Source: Sclerodactyla briareus
Taxonomy: Eukaryota; Echinodermata; Holothuroidea; Dendrochirotida; Sclerodactylidae
Direction of reading: 5' to 3'
DNA: 64,000 nucleotides
Assembly (NCBI GenBank): GCA_026419785.1
Contig: JAODTK010000111.1
Coordinates: forward strand, 155,059 to 219,058
Both the position numbers and the translations under genes were made by a program. Below the pieces are notes generated by a model, which searched no databases, had not been told where the DNA came from, and saw nothing but the letters and a program-made list of their open reading frames with translations. Positions 23,331-35,829 of the stretch are shown one piece after another. The stretch's first letter is position 1, and each line of letters opens with the position of its first letter.

Positions 23331-26300
23331 CATCTCACGGTCTGACCCAAGTCTCAGAGGGACACCAATAGAACAGATGAGTTATCACCAAGATTACAAA
23401 TTAGTCCACTAGAGTTGGAGGAGTGAATTCAACATGTTCAGCCACAGTCAGCTGCTTCAGTTGAGCTGCAGCAAACTGCACGGGATCTACTCCATAAAAC
23501 ATTTGCCCGTCCTCGAATGTTCCTAATTTCTTCCGCAGAAACAAAGGGAAAGTATTCTTATTCAAACAGAGAGATTACATACCATTTAATGACCTGTCTG
23601 TGCTTGGATTTAATAACACCTGTTTTCAGTCAATAGGACCAACACCAGTTTCTAGAACAATGCCAAAGATGGCAATTGCAAATGTAATGTTGCCAACCTA
23701 ACCAGTCGAGCAGCAGGTGCACAGGTGGAACAATCCTGCACTTGTGAACCAAATTACTTCCAGTCGTTTTAGGGGAACCATGTTCTGACTAGGTCCGAGC
23801 ATGCAGTTGCTACGGAATAAGTGTTTGTGTACTGCCTATTGGGAATATCTGCAACATGGGCAACTAACAAAGAACAGAAGTTGACAGTTGTGGTTGTTGA
23901 TATTAGGAAAAGCAGATGTCTGACAGGGCAGTTGAGGGCTGACTCTAGAAATAAGGGCTTAACAATCTTTCTCCACTATTCTCCTATTACTTACCATAAC
24001 GAAATGACAGGTGACTGAAACCACTTAGTAAAGCATGAGGACCCAATGGGCATTAATTATACATTTCATTAGTGCTGGGATTAGGAGAAAAAGTAGTCAT
24101 GAAAACTTACACTACGTAACACCAGAATATGAAAATTTAGTTAGAATTGGGAAGCAATGGGATGGGTTTGCAGAATTAATTTTAGAATGAATAGCACTTT
24201 GAATGTAAATAAAAAGTTCCATTGAAGAAAGGCTAATTAACAGTTGACAATTACAGAGCATAATGGATTGTATCATTACATTATAAAATTATGAAGAATT
24301 AATTGAGACATAAATGTAAGAAAATGTTGTTAACTGAAATGTGTATATTACAATGACTTCTGGATGAATGGCTCTCATCATATACAGACCACTATGAGAG
24401 CTACTGCATCATATGAGAGATACTGCAGTGCCTTGTAGTTGTAGTACCCTTTTTTTTTAGGGAGTAAGCATTGTAAATGATAAGCACTGAAGGGTTCTAG
24501 TGTATTTCTTCCCCCAGTATTGCCTATTTCTCATCATGCAAAGCTATTGTATGTAGGCACGACTGTGGGGGGAAAGCAAATAGATTAATGAAAAATCTCT
24601 TGGTATGGAATACCCAAATGGTGCTGTGAATATTTTTTTTCTTGGCCTTTGTGATGTGGATGCACATTACCAGCAACAAATGCTTATCAATGTAAAATTC
24701 CAACATATATTAAATTTCAATGTATTGAATAAATTTAAGCATTTAAGTTTATAATGATAGAATCAGGCCTATCCTGGTATAGTGAGTACTATGGTCAGAC
24801 ACAGATCAGTACGAAATGGATTTAAGGGATGCTGAAAGATTGCCTTCAACCGAGGTTATCTGTGGTGAATCGAGAACCGCATCGTCGTCCAACACCATTT
24901 CAATGCAGATTTACTATGTTTAGTGTCCATGCGAGAAAATCAGAGTCCCGCTGCCCATCAAGTGTGATCATTACATTTGACCGGTTTTGCAATCTTCAAA
25001 ATGTGTCTTTTCTACATCTGAGCAATCGGATGGAGTATGTCTCATGTTAATTATGTTTCAGGTGTGTAAACCTTGTTTTTGCTGTGTCCGCAGAACTCAG
25101 GTTTTTGGCTTACTCTCATTAGACTACATCCACCCGAGTTCCTGAAATTCCACAAACTTGAGCACACACCCGCCCCAAATTCAAGCAAGGACGCATGCTC
25201 CCAGTCCAAAAATGTGGGGGGGAGGGGATGGGGATTCCCCCTCACAAATTTTCAAAGGGGGTTTATGGAATCTAGGGGGGGGGGTTTCACAGAAATCTGG
25301 CTCAGCGAATCTTTTGGTCATGAAACCGCCTAGGAAGGTGTTACAGCTCTCCCGTGCCAAAGTTTGTCCCCGGACTCCCTCTCTCTGAATGACTACATTG
25401 CAACCTATTGCTACACAATTTATATTGTATTGGCATTGGTAATGTTATATGATTAATGCATACTGCTTCCCATACTACATGACTGTCGCCGAATGGGCAA
25501 ATTCTTCGATGTCACCATTTTTTCTGGACCATAGGGAATGTTCTTTCCAGGCAAAACACTTTTGTGTGCATATATAAGAAAACACGGCCAGTAATTATTT
25601 GCTGGGCTACATCTGAACAACTAGAAGAATGGTTTTACACATTTCTTTTAATGGGTATGGCACTGTTTGTGCATTGGGGCCATGGAGGGTTAGGGCTAGC
25701 TAGGGTGTCTGGCAGTGGCAAAGTTCCGATTTTTTATGTGTGCAACCTAATCTTTTCCATGGTATTACCGATTGTCAGTTGAACAACTGTTCAATTGTAG
25801 GCCAATGGTAGGCCTTGCAAATTGTACACCCCACTAGGAAATGACCAGTGCCATAACTTCCCCCCCAGCTCCAGCAGTCAGTGTAAGGGACCATGAGGTC
25901 TCGTCAATTGTCTTTTTTCCCTCCAGAGCAGCGTCTAAGGTCTATGGCGCATACGGGGCAAACTCAGGGGCCCCCACCAAAGGGGGCCCCCCGCTGCCTG
26001 ATGTACAGAACTTAGAAGAGCGGTACCCTTTTCTTTTTGAAACGCACGTTTTCGTTGGCTAAAGAAACTATAAACGATCAATGTACCTATTTTTTATGTG
26101 CGGGAATGTTTGTCATAATCATATGCCCCTGCAAATCGTGTATCCTTTGGCACGACTGACTCAAGAGTAACACATGGACTTAATAGGCTAACGCTGTGGT
26201 ACATTATTCTGCTGATCGCGCCTCTAATTTCAATTAAGTATCTGTCATGGTTCCACCGTTGGCTGATAACTGGCCACATGACAACCTTTGGCATATTTTG

Positions 26301-26466
26301 AACCCCATTGGCTGATCTTTCCCACAGCTCTCGGCCAAATCGCCGATGCCTAAGATTTGTGTGTGGATTTGTATGTTCTGTATCAGACGTAAATCAAATT
26401 GGCATATTCTACCTATTCGTTCTGGCTGCTATTTCGCACTCACAATTGGCAGGTAACAATACTAGG

Positions 26467-26558
26467 CACGTGTCAGCGAGTTTCAAGTGGGAAGTTCGCA
26501 GAGCAGGGCTACCCACCGATTCCTTTCCCGGATTTCGCGCCTGGAAAGACGGAAGGAT
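26467..26558 (+). CDS. Possible short exon, unknown family
   Basis: Between GTGTCAG and a good donor GAT|GTAAGC the sequence encodes RVSSGKFAEQGYPPIPFPDF followed by APGKTEG. It has protein-like composition and both splice signals, but it is only about 30 residues and I do not recognise it. No neighbouring exon of the same frame was found. Confidence 0.2.
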
Positions 26559-27281
26559 GTAAGCTATTCAATTCGGTTTTATACTGAATGAATCTAGTTA
26601 TATAGCCTACATGGAGGGAATTGTTTTGGCCATCAGTCGTAATCTTTATCCTGGATAGCTATGGTGAGTATAATTATCCGTAATCTTTACGTTTCAATAT
26701 CGGCGTAACTGGTGCAAACGCGTTCTCATGCCTAAAATTCCATGAATGAGAATAAGCTATGTAGCCTAGGCGCTAGGGCCCTTGTCCGTGGCGGAGTTGT
26801 CCCGTAGAATACTGCAACCACAACACCGACGTTCACCTTCTGAACACTGAATGTAACAAATATATAATGAACGCATCCAGGCATTCAAATCAAATTCTGA
26901 AGCTTCAGTGTAGTGTTAAGATTCTTAACACTTTTTTTTCCCCCATTTTAGAACGCCGCCCGGCAAAAAACGACACATTTTGGGAGAAATTTTTATTAGT
27001 GGTGTTTGCTTCAACAGATCCGACTATCATGGGAAAGTCAAACACGCTTCAGGGGCCACCAAAACGAAACAGTCTGGAGCATGCTAAAAGAAAGTCTGAT
27101 ACATCGAACTTCAAAAGAATCAGCAGCTTTGTTCAAACCCGTTAGAGCCGCATTCCCTGGGGATGAGAATCCACGGCCACTTCTCAAGAGCAGAAGTATG
27201 GAGACTGAGCTGTGGACATCACAAACGTCTCAGCTGAACACCTACAAGCCTCCCCAACTACATTGTGCATGGTGCAGTGAT

Positions 27282-27307
27282 GGGGGGGGGGGGGGGGGGG
27301 GGGGGGG
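27282..27307 (+). repeat. 26-base poly-G tract
   Basis: The longest G homopolymer in the window. Shorter G runs occur at about 2223-2238, 4489-4501, 31139-31153, 36711-36725 and 46626-46640. Confidence 0.95.
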
Positions 27308-27639
27308 TGGGTCTTCATAGCATGACACAAAAAAAAAAGGCTTTTGAATCAACTTTCTGGGAAATTAGGGATTGACTACAGGTGATCAAATGAACTGACA
27401 CCACGAGTGTGTATCTGCAGCGTTTGACCGATCTCAATTGTAAGTCAGATGGGTAGACATGGGACAGCAGTGGTTGTTTGAACTTATTGTGGGAATTCAT
27501 TCCGCCGAAGGGGAACACAAGAGCACTAACTAACACTGTTCTTGAGTACCTTACAACATCTGGGCTCGTACACACAAATCATAGGCCAGGGATGATGGCG
27601 CGAGTGGAATGAGTGGACGATAGGGATGTGTAATTCACT

Positions 27640-28890
27640 GCTGTGTTCAGACTACATCAAAGTGTAGGGGAAACAATCACCAGCCGGTTCGTGCATTGTG
27701 CTAGCCATAACCTGAACCTACGTCAACGATGCAGTTGAAAGCACTGCAGACAGTGTCGTGAACTTCCCTCGGCAGATCTACAACTCTTCAATTAAAGTAT
27801 CATCGAACTGCATACTGAACATCATGCGCATCAGTCTCCTGACCTCCGACCTCATAAGGGAGTCATGGGGCCTACCACTGGTGCTGAATCAACGGCCCAC
27901 CCGAAAAAGAAAACTGACACAGTAAACTGTGCTACGAAGATGGCATCAAGGATAAGCTTCGTGAGGGCATGAAGAACCAGTTTAGGGCAGACTTATTGTC
28001 TTGAAGACATTTAGTATGAAGAGAGCCGCCGATATGCAAAGAGCGGCAATAGGCAGCAGCTGTCCTGCTTAAATGAAGTCGTTCCAATTTTTGTCATGCT
28101 CTTAGTATGGGAGAAGGTACTCACTGCAATTCAAAATCCATCATCTGACATCAGCAGTATTTCACTAAAAATGGACTTGAGTTAGTCAGCCAAGGACGGG
28201 ATGTGCCCTGAGCACATTGGACAATGAGGAACCAGTTAGAAGACCATCAAAAAGACGAGTGAAGTACAGTTTGTTGTCGCCTGCCAAGTTTTGTCAAGGC
28301 ATCTAGTGTGACGCGTTCCTTGTTCTCTCTGACGAATTTGCTTCGGACACCAGACCACAGGATTCGGAGGAGCGACTCCACACCAAACGTTCATCAAGTA
28401 ATTGACACCGCTTACATCCAATCGCAGCACGCTTCAGAGGCAGAAGTTATCGCTGATACCCTCAACTTCGTTCTCCCCAAGAATGCCCTTGACATTATTG
28501 AGGTCCGTGAGATGTCAGAATTGTACGCAGACAGATACAAAGGAGACATATGCACAGATGGCGTGGTGTAACAACCTCCACAACTGACCGTGTTAATGTC
28601 AGTTGTCGTCCCTTGGTGCTATGTTGATACTTGAGCGACAGTCACAATTCCTTTCTGAAGTCCTCAGCTTCTTGACGGCCTGTACCTTAGTACCTTACTC
28701 AACGGTTACGGCCATGGTCCTATTTATTACACTTTCACAGTGGCGACCGCGGAAAGATCATTCTCCAAGTTGAACTCATCAAGACTTACCTATGTTCACC
28801 TACGTATAGATGGACTCATCGCTGTTGTTTACCGACAATAAGGGCCAGGCTTCATTAATCAACAAGCTCTATCCATTCCCAGTTCTAGTG
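27640..28890 (+). pseudogene. hAT-family transposase relic (ZMYM1/DUF4371-like type)
   Basis: Scattered frames recall the transposase of the hAT group that carries DUF4371. FVHCASHNLNLR near 27692-27727 corresponds to the conserved VHC.SH.LNL motif of the RNase-H-like core. VATAERSFSKLNSSRL near 28741-28790 matches the C-terminal dimerisation motif (V.TAERSFSKLK.IK..LRS). Between them, the ORF at 28308-28571 (LTNLLRTPDHRIRRSD..., ALDIIEVREMSELYADRYKG) is in the expected position. The many stops and frame changes mean it is inactive. Terminal inverted repeats were not identified. Confidence 0.65.
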
Positions 28891-28899
28891 AAATTTGAT

Positions 28900-31800
28900 A
28901 CATTTGTTCACAAAGTTACACGCCTCGGTGGAAAATAAACAGTGTATTAATATTGACATTGGTCATTTGGTTCTATTGGCCTTTTCCATCAATCTCTTAA
29001 TGTATTCTGGCTTTGCAACACATGGTCCCCCCCCCCCCAGCTCCCATTAATGTTGAGCAAAAACAACGGGACCAGAAATGTGTCTATGAACGCAGATTTT
29101 TCCCCAGAAATCCTCAATCATATAAGAACCACAAATGTTCAACATATGGCTTAGATTGTCCCAGAGAGCTTGTAGAACAATGTCCAACAATGTCCGAACA
29201 TCAGTTGATCGCCGCAGCAGCCAGGGGGCCTTCTTTCCCTGTCTCCAGGGGCCCCCAGACTCATTGTTACGCCACTGTGCCAGAGATGTACCCACCCTCA
29301 AAAAAAGAACAGATTAAAAGTATAGCCAATAGTAACCCTCCATATTAATATTAAGTTCACAACATCTCGTGCCATTACTGTTCTTCCATATAGATCTAGC
29401 AGGACTTCCCAGCACATCTCCTGAATTCCCATCGAGTCCCTTGGTCAATGTTTAAATTTCGCCGAGATGTTGAGAGCTGGACACAGCCCAAGGTTTACGC
29501 AGACCTCGCCCAGGTCATTGCGATTTGACTGTCTGCCAATCTATTTTAGTTACTGTAAGTGCCGGCACAGGTCAATGGAGTGTCTGGCAATAATATGGGT
29601 TATTGTTAAAGCTGCCCTTCTGCCATACTGTTTTTTGGCAGTAACTTCACAACCTTCACAAGACTACCGTGAATGACTCTTTGGTTCGTTCCAAAGAGGG
29701 ATCCAGTCATCACGAAAACAACTAAATGTTAAAATGAGGTCAAAGTATATAATCAGATGTATTTCACCTAGACGAACAAAACTTCCTATAACCTACCAAA
29801 CTGTCCTCATCCTAAATGATGTCACACTCCGAACATCGGACACAGATTTACAGTTGCTAAAGATATTGTTTTTGGTCTGTGCTGTCCTCGAATGACCCCC
29901 AACGATACCAAAACAATAGGGATCTTCTTCACCATACCTGCAACCTACATGTGCAATTTGAACTTCAGTGCTACTTGCGTTCTGTTAACATTATTTTACA
30001 GTGAATTTGGTCCATTCACATTCCACATATTATACTAGATTTGTACATGAATGCACCAGTTTCTGCTAAATCACGTTAATCAAAATTTATCGATGTTGCT
30101 CTTCTGGTAGTGCACATCAAAATATTGCTTTCTCTCATATGCAGTGTTATGATGTCTGAATATGAGAATGCATACATTGTGTCTGACTTACCCACGATTG
30201 TGACTGGTTGAAAACAGTGCAAATTTGTGGGAACCAGTGCAGGAATTTCCCGCATGTAATTTATTTTTGTGCAGGATTTGTAGTTTGTGTACGCAGATTG
30301 CACAATCCTGCACCTCAGCATAACCTCTGCATGCTCCACTCATGTGGCAATGCCCACTTTCGAACCAAGTTTCCACTACAGCAGAAATATGGGCAAAACT
30401 TGAGCTCTATCAGACAGGGTGTTGAGAAGTCATTGCCAAACAGGACCTTGTTGCAAGTGGCGTCTAAAAGGGAACCATATTATCCCCCCGAGTAGGGATA
30501 TAATTTACGCAGACAACCGGTGCCATTTCACTCCAATGAACAAAATTAATGGAAGCAATGTCACAGCTACTGTTTCAAAACCTTGATAGTCCCATGACCT
30601 GACACCACAAGGTAGGCTCTTCAAGTGAGGGCGATATATGTTAATAGTTGATGAATACAACCACAGAGTTCTTGACGCCTCTGATCTGACTGGACGAGAA
30701 AGGGGTACAGTGTGCTTCTTTCCCAGACCTCTTTGCTGTCAGTTGTATTCTGTGTTCCACACGCCATGAGGCTTCACGTTCCCTGTAATGGGGAATGAAC
30801 ATAAAGTAGTAGATTACCAAATATGCAGATTATGCTGAAGCATTATGGTAAGGGAAAATTGAAAAGACATTTTTAACTGTTCTACAGCTAGTCACTTGAG
30901 GTGTCTTAAGGGGTAGATGTGTTTAATTCATAAAAATACAACCTAATTCCTGTGTAAGGTAGAACTGCCTTCAAGGGAGAGATGCTTTCTCAAGGAAGGG
31001 AGACATAGTCCGTTTTGAGAGAATGCCTTTTCCAGGCAAGTAAGAATCATCCCTTAAAGGGGCCAACAGTTCAAGGCAAGAAAGTCAGTTTCCGAGGCGG
31101 GAAGAATTTTCAGGAGAGGGGTGGGTGTGATTGGTGGGTGGGGGGGGGGGGGGTTGCTTCCTCTGAGGCAAGGAAGAATTGACCTCTCCCTGATTTTTAC
31201 ATGTAGACTGCATGTCACTGGAGAAATCCGTGCCCCCCAACAATTTTCCCAAATATATACTGAGGATTTAGCATTTACTGCATGAACCTGTGCACATTGT
31301 CGTGCGAATCGGTCATATCCACATGGTCTTCGCCCGCCTCTGAAAACGTTAACGTTTGTTTCTATAGTCACTGTGGATCTATGTCCAATTAGCGTTTATA
31401 ATATAGGATTTGGCTACTACCCCAAGTGGTATTCCCAGTTAACCCTGACTATAACATCTAAACCTATACTAACTACTTGAGAGTGTTGATTTGTCCTCAT
31501 TCTTAATGTTGTCGCAGCACTGGCCAACAATGAATGTCGGCTCGTAAAACAGTCCTGCAGTATAACGAATACTGTATGGACATATTACAATGCCAATTTC
31601 CGCAATCGCTGTCGCATTGCGTTAGATGGCTTCATGACGTCATGCAAACATCGATCCGTCGCAACATTCCCTAATTGCCCCAACGACATTTTCCCCCTTT
31701 AACAAACGCAATCCTAAACGTCTCAGAGGAGGCTGCATTCTCCAAGCCAGGGTTTCAAACCATTTAGCCACAACACCCTGGTTAATATTCACTCGGGTCA

Positions 31801-32940
31801 CTTTTCAAGTAGACACAATTCTCCTCATTCAATTATTCGTGTCATGAAATGATTGACTCTGTTCAGTTCAGTTGAGTGAGTTAAATGAAATTTGTATTAT
31901 AGTGCTCCAACACTGAAGAACTGTCTAGAAGCTAGCTCATGTCCCTCTAGGCTTCCAAATCGATGCTCACTGATCTTTAAAAGTCATCCAATGAGGTCCT
32001 AAAAACTAACGTTCACAAAAACCCGTGGTGCATGAGGCACAGGGCGGAGGCACGCCTCATCTAAGGGCACATTGGAGCGTACCTTCCGGGCTCTGGACTG
32101 GATGGCCATCTTGCAATTTCTTGATTCCAGGTATGGAGCTCTATCTACCAATCAAGCCAATCTTCATATTCTTAGTGTCATCTATTGTAAACACATACAT
32201 TACAGGGAGGAACAACACAGTCTCAATGCTTCATCCACTATTTTTACCTGAAACTCTCCACTCTATGTCCATCGATGCCAGGTCCTCAATGCGGAACCTA
32301 ACAGTGGTTGAGGGATGAGAGGGATTTCAAGTGGATTCTCAAATTAACAAGCGATGCTGACAGACTGCCCGGCATCCACTTCATCGTCAGCAATCTGTGG
32401 AAACAATGCAATAGTTCTCTGAAGGTCAGCTGGCAAGGGATCTGTTAAATTATCAGAGTAAAGAAAGGTGACACGCATGAAAACAGGTTGACTCCATGAG
32501 AAGGGTTGCCCACAGGTGAAAGGCTGACTACATAACAGAGAGCCCTGTGGGCATGGATGGACTGTTGTGGATGATGATGAAAGGACCTTGCTTTATACAG
32601 TGGACTCAGTTACAAAGATTCACACCCACTAGATGAAACTAAATTGTTGCACTCGGGTTTTGAGCGGCTAACGCTAATTCTAAAAACCGGTAGTACCGAT
32701 TATACAGCACCGGAATGCGGTGCCAGTGCTGGTATTTCGCGTAAATTGGAATGAAATACAACTCAGATTCACACAGCACTGGTGCCTTAATCTCTTTGAA
32801 CAGTAGTATTGCGTATACTTGGGAGGTTGAAAGAATAAAATCCCTGTTGAATTCGTTTCTACGATTTATTATCTACATATAACGAGATTGAACAAACTTT
32901 ATATTATTATGTTATGTAAAAAATGAAGGTCGATAAATTA
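28900..32940. other. Non-coding interval, no gene supported
   Basis: It contains short low-complexity tracts (C-run at 29029-29039, G-run at 31139-31153), a satellite-like word CAAAACAATAGGGATC near 29911, and a purine-rich cluster at 30960-31100 with repeated CAAGGAAGGGA/CAAGGGAGAGA words. An ACCGGT-rich patch at 32684-32745 is related to one at 42.25-42.45 kb. I recognise no coding exon. Confidence 0.4.
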
Positions 32941-32971
32941 CCGAAGTTACCATCGTACCCCTGATGTTAGT

Positions 32972-33415
32972 ATGTGCGATACCATCACACGCGAGCACAG
33001 GGATAACAAAGCAATGGCGATAGAACTAAAACTGGCAGGGCAGCAGCTTGGCGTCCGACGAACGTCTACAGATTCGCAAAAACCACGGGGTGCGGAGTGC
33101 GATTTCGAACTATTTCCCACCAAACTGAGAAAAGGAAAGATTAGCACAACTATAGCAAGGAAAACAGATTCTGATTTTATGCTGAATACCGATTTCTGTA
33201 AAAACTCGACGTTTTCTTGTGTGGACCCACTAATCATTCGCAATCACGACATCGATTACAAGTCCGACAATATTTTGGCGAGATACGTACACACTGTACG
33301 CAACGAACATGCACTGACCCTCCCAGCAATAGCATGGCTCCTGTACTACATATATACGGATCTGCTTGCAGCCTTCACCATACACTCGTATAAAACATAC
33401 AACTCCAGCTGTTAA
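32972..33415 (+). CDS. 147-codon ORF, function unknown, doubtful
   Basis: An ATG-initiated ORF of 147 codons begins MCDTITREHRDNKAMAIELK and ends in TIHSYKTYNSSC. It is among the longest intact ORFs in a window full of frame breaks. No domain, signal peptide or motif is recognisable. The C-terminal third contains a hydrophobic patch (LPAIAWLLYYIYTDLLAAF). The minus strand is also open for 98 codons across the first half, so chance or an exon on either strand are both possible. Confidence 0.2.
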   Translation: MCDTITREHRDNKAMAIELKLAGQQLGVRRTSTDSQKPRGAECDFELFPTKLRKGKISTTIARKTDSDFMLNTDFCKNSTFSCVDPLIIRNHDIDYKSDNILARYVHTVRNEHALTLPAIAWLLYYIYTDLLAAFTIHSYKTYNSSC

Positions 33416-33449
33416 ATTTTTCGCATAATGCCTGTACAACAACTAAAAC

Positions 33450-34680
33450 ATTGACTGCATGGCTGGTTAAAAACGTGAATAACATCATAACAGAAAGTTG
33501 CATTTTATGTGTCAACAAAATATTCTAAATATGTATCGAACATATTTCTGTTAGCTGCCGGAGAAAATTACCACCACAGCCTCACAAGGCCTTATATCAA
33601 TGAAATGTAACAGTTTCGCCCCAAAGATTGCATGGCTACTAACCTAGCCTGGTTGGTGTACGTAGGCACAACACTCACACCCCACCCGCCGGCGTGGCAT
33701 TATGGATCGACAGCAATACAGAATTAGAGTGTTTGCGGACAAAAACTAGACTACTTGGAAATTCTTAGCATAAATTTTTAATTGTAACACTGCCGAAACA
33801 GGTAAAAAAGTAATAAAATTCTCCAAAGAAAATGTATGAGAGCACGATTCAAGGTGATTTGTGCTGAACCAATCATAAAAAACCTCAAATCAAAATCCAA
33901 TGAAATTATGACCTCAATTCCGTAAGATTGCTATGTGTAGCCGAATGTTAATGCCGCATATGCTACAGTAATGTAATTAGGGTACCCATTAGAACCTCAA
34001 TTTGTGATCGTGATTGATAATCCTCTCACTTGTTACCTGGCAAGATAGTAAATACGGCATGATTAGCACTTGAACAAGAATATATTGACTTGATATTCAC
34101 ATAGAGTGACCCGAGTACTAGTCAAAGGAATTGAATGGGTAGATCATGGTTAAATTGTGCAAAAAAATCAATTGCAGTAGCTTCAGCTTAACAGAGTGGC
34201 GGCTTGCTCTAACTATGGGGGTGGGTGTTTGTTCTGAACATGGGGGGGGGGGGCATGATCTCACCAATTCACCACAGGTTACCGAGTAAAAACGTTTCAA
34301 CAACATACCCGGCCACGGCCACTACGTCTGAATGTGTGTGATATCGCTGTTACCGACTGCAGTGCATGTCACACGTTATTCCAACTTGAACTAAGTAATA
34401 ATTATGGTTTTATATGGAAAAGACACGCTCGTCTTTTGTTAGTTTCTTTCTTAATTGTTCCACAGAGGTATGACGAAAATGGGCCGTACTGCCTTAGCAT
34501 GTTATGGGTTATGTTTATACAAGTATTGAGTCTACAACATTAAGGAGGGATGCATATCAATTATTCTACTTCCGAATTCCGATGTAGCCACGAGTACCGA
34601 GTCAGTCAAGAGATAACTTGTTGTGAGAATGGACGGTTTCATGGGAACTTATGAAGATATCATTCAGTCATGTGGCTGAC
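33450..34680. other. Non-coding interval
   Basis: No coding or RNA feature recognised. A G run lies at 34242-34253. Confidence 0.4.
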
Positions 34681-34684
34681 GAAG

Positions 34685-35620
34685 CTAGTCCAAGTTCTTG
34701 GCTAGGAACGTGAACATCCTAACCTTCTCGGGGTCCAGTCGGTTACGTGTCGCACTCACGATATCGCCCGTCTGTCCTTTTGGACGCCGCACCCGAAACC
34801 ACAATGGCACAGGTATTTCACCCACGGTAGCAAGCCACGGGAAAGGGTTCTGAGCTTGTGGCGTCCACAAGCGAGGCGGGTCACTCTCCCAGAGATAGTC
34901 TCCAAGGCAAGGAAGCTCTCAACCTCTCTCGTAAGGATGTCAGAGGCCTTATAAAGGGTTGTCCCTGTCCACCAAGTCCCAGCACGGCTCCCATTTTTTC
35001 GCCTTTGCCAGCATGTCACCAAACTTCCTTTTGTTCGACTGCTATTCCGAAGGCTGGTTCATCTGTTGCGGCGGGTCACTAGCTAAGGGTTACTCACTTT
35101 GCTTTACTGTCTCAACCTGTCTCCTCAATGTTAGTCAGTCTTATATCGCGGGTCAAGAAATGTTGTTTTCTACAGAAAGAGCCCTAAAACTCTTCGTCTT
35201 CATAGAGTCCCTTTATATCTGCTAGCATCTTCCGCTTCACCTGGGTTGTGCGGGTCGTCTGTCCCTCTTTAGGGGCCACGGTTGTCTGTTTCAAAGAGCA
35301 AGAGAGCTGGTTGTCGGCACGAATGGAGCTGCTGGGTGTGACGTGCTCTTATCCGAAAGTAGGTCGGGAACTTGGATCCGAGGTAAGTTAAGGGCCTTGT
35401 CATGCTGTCAAGGATATATTTGTCCTGCCATTGGGAAGCAAGTGTGAAGGCCTGGGATCCATGGCAAGCGTTCATGGCAGACTGGCCTCTCCCTACTCCA
35501 AGGAGTCTATGGGTGAAGCTTGCCGAGACCCCAAGCGTGTGGCATGCTCTGAAAAAAAAAAACGGCTGACTAATGTTGTATGATCTCTTATGCTGTGTTT
35601 TCATTGTGGGTTTCCGTTGC
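34685..35620 (-). pseudogene. hAT transposase C-terminal relic
   Basis: On the minus strand, frames carry TTFLDPRYKTD near 35155 (the conserved FLDPRYK motif), then a WWxxN...FPxLA-like segment (NPFPWLATVGEI) near 34835, and finally GDIVSATRNRLDPEKVRMFT followed by FLAKNLD at 34690-34770. The last is the hAT dimerisation motif (GxIVSxxRNRLxPExVxMLxFLxKNL). Frameshifts and stops separate these blocks. The orientation and order fit the 3' half of the same kind of element whose BED-finger half lies at 38.2-39.35 kb, so the two may be one transposon split by later insertions. Confidence 0.75.
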
Positions 35621-35743
35621 ATTTGAAATCATGTTCCACCACCGTTTTTAATTTTGATGCCGGGTTGCTTTGCTCGATCGAGATGCAGAGGAGGGTCAGA
35701 AGGTTTGAGTTACCTTCATTGATTATTGCCCCTGTGACGTGAG

Positions 35744-35818
35744 TTTTTTTTTTTGATTTTTTTTTTTTTTTTTTTTGATTTTTTTTTTTTTTTTTGATTT
35801 TTGAGTTTTTTTTTTTTT
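35744..35818 (+). repeat. Poly-T tract interrupted by GA
   Basis: Four long T runs are separated by GATTTTT-like breaks. The minus strand reads as poly-A with TCA interruptions, resembling the decayed A-tail of a retroposed sequence. Confidence 0.8.
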
Positions 35819-35829
35819 GGACCAAGCCC

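Larger units (their letters stand above)
23340..27600. other. Non-coding interval with dispersed repeats
   Basis: No gene is supported. The stretch 24838-24930 is related to 55320-55395 (shared GCATCGT, CCCATTTCAAT-like words), so it is a dispersed repeat. A G-rich stretch lies at 25216-25285. A 26-base G run lies at 27282-27307. Confidence 0.4.
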
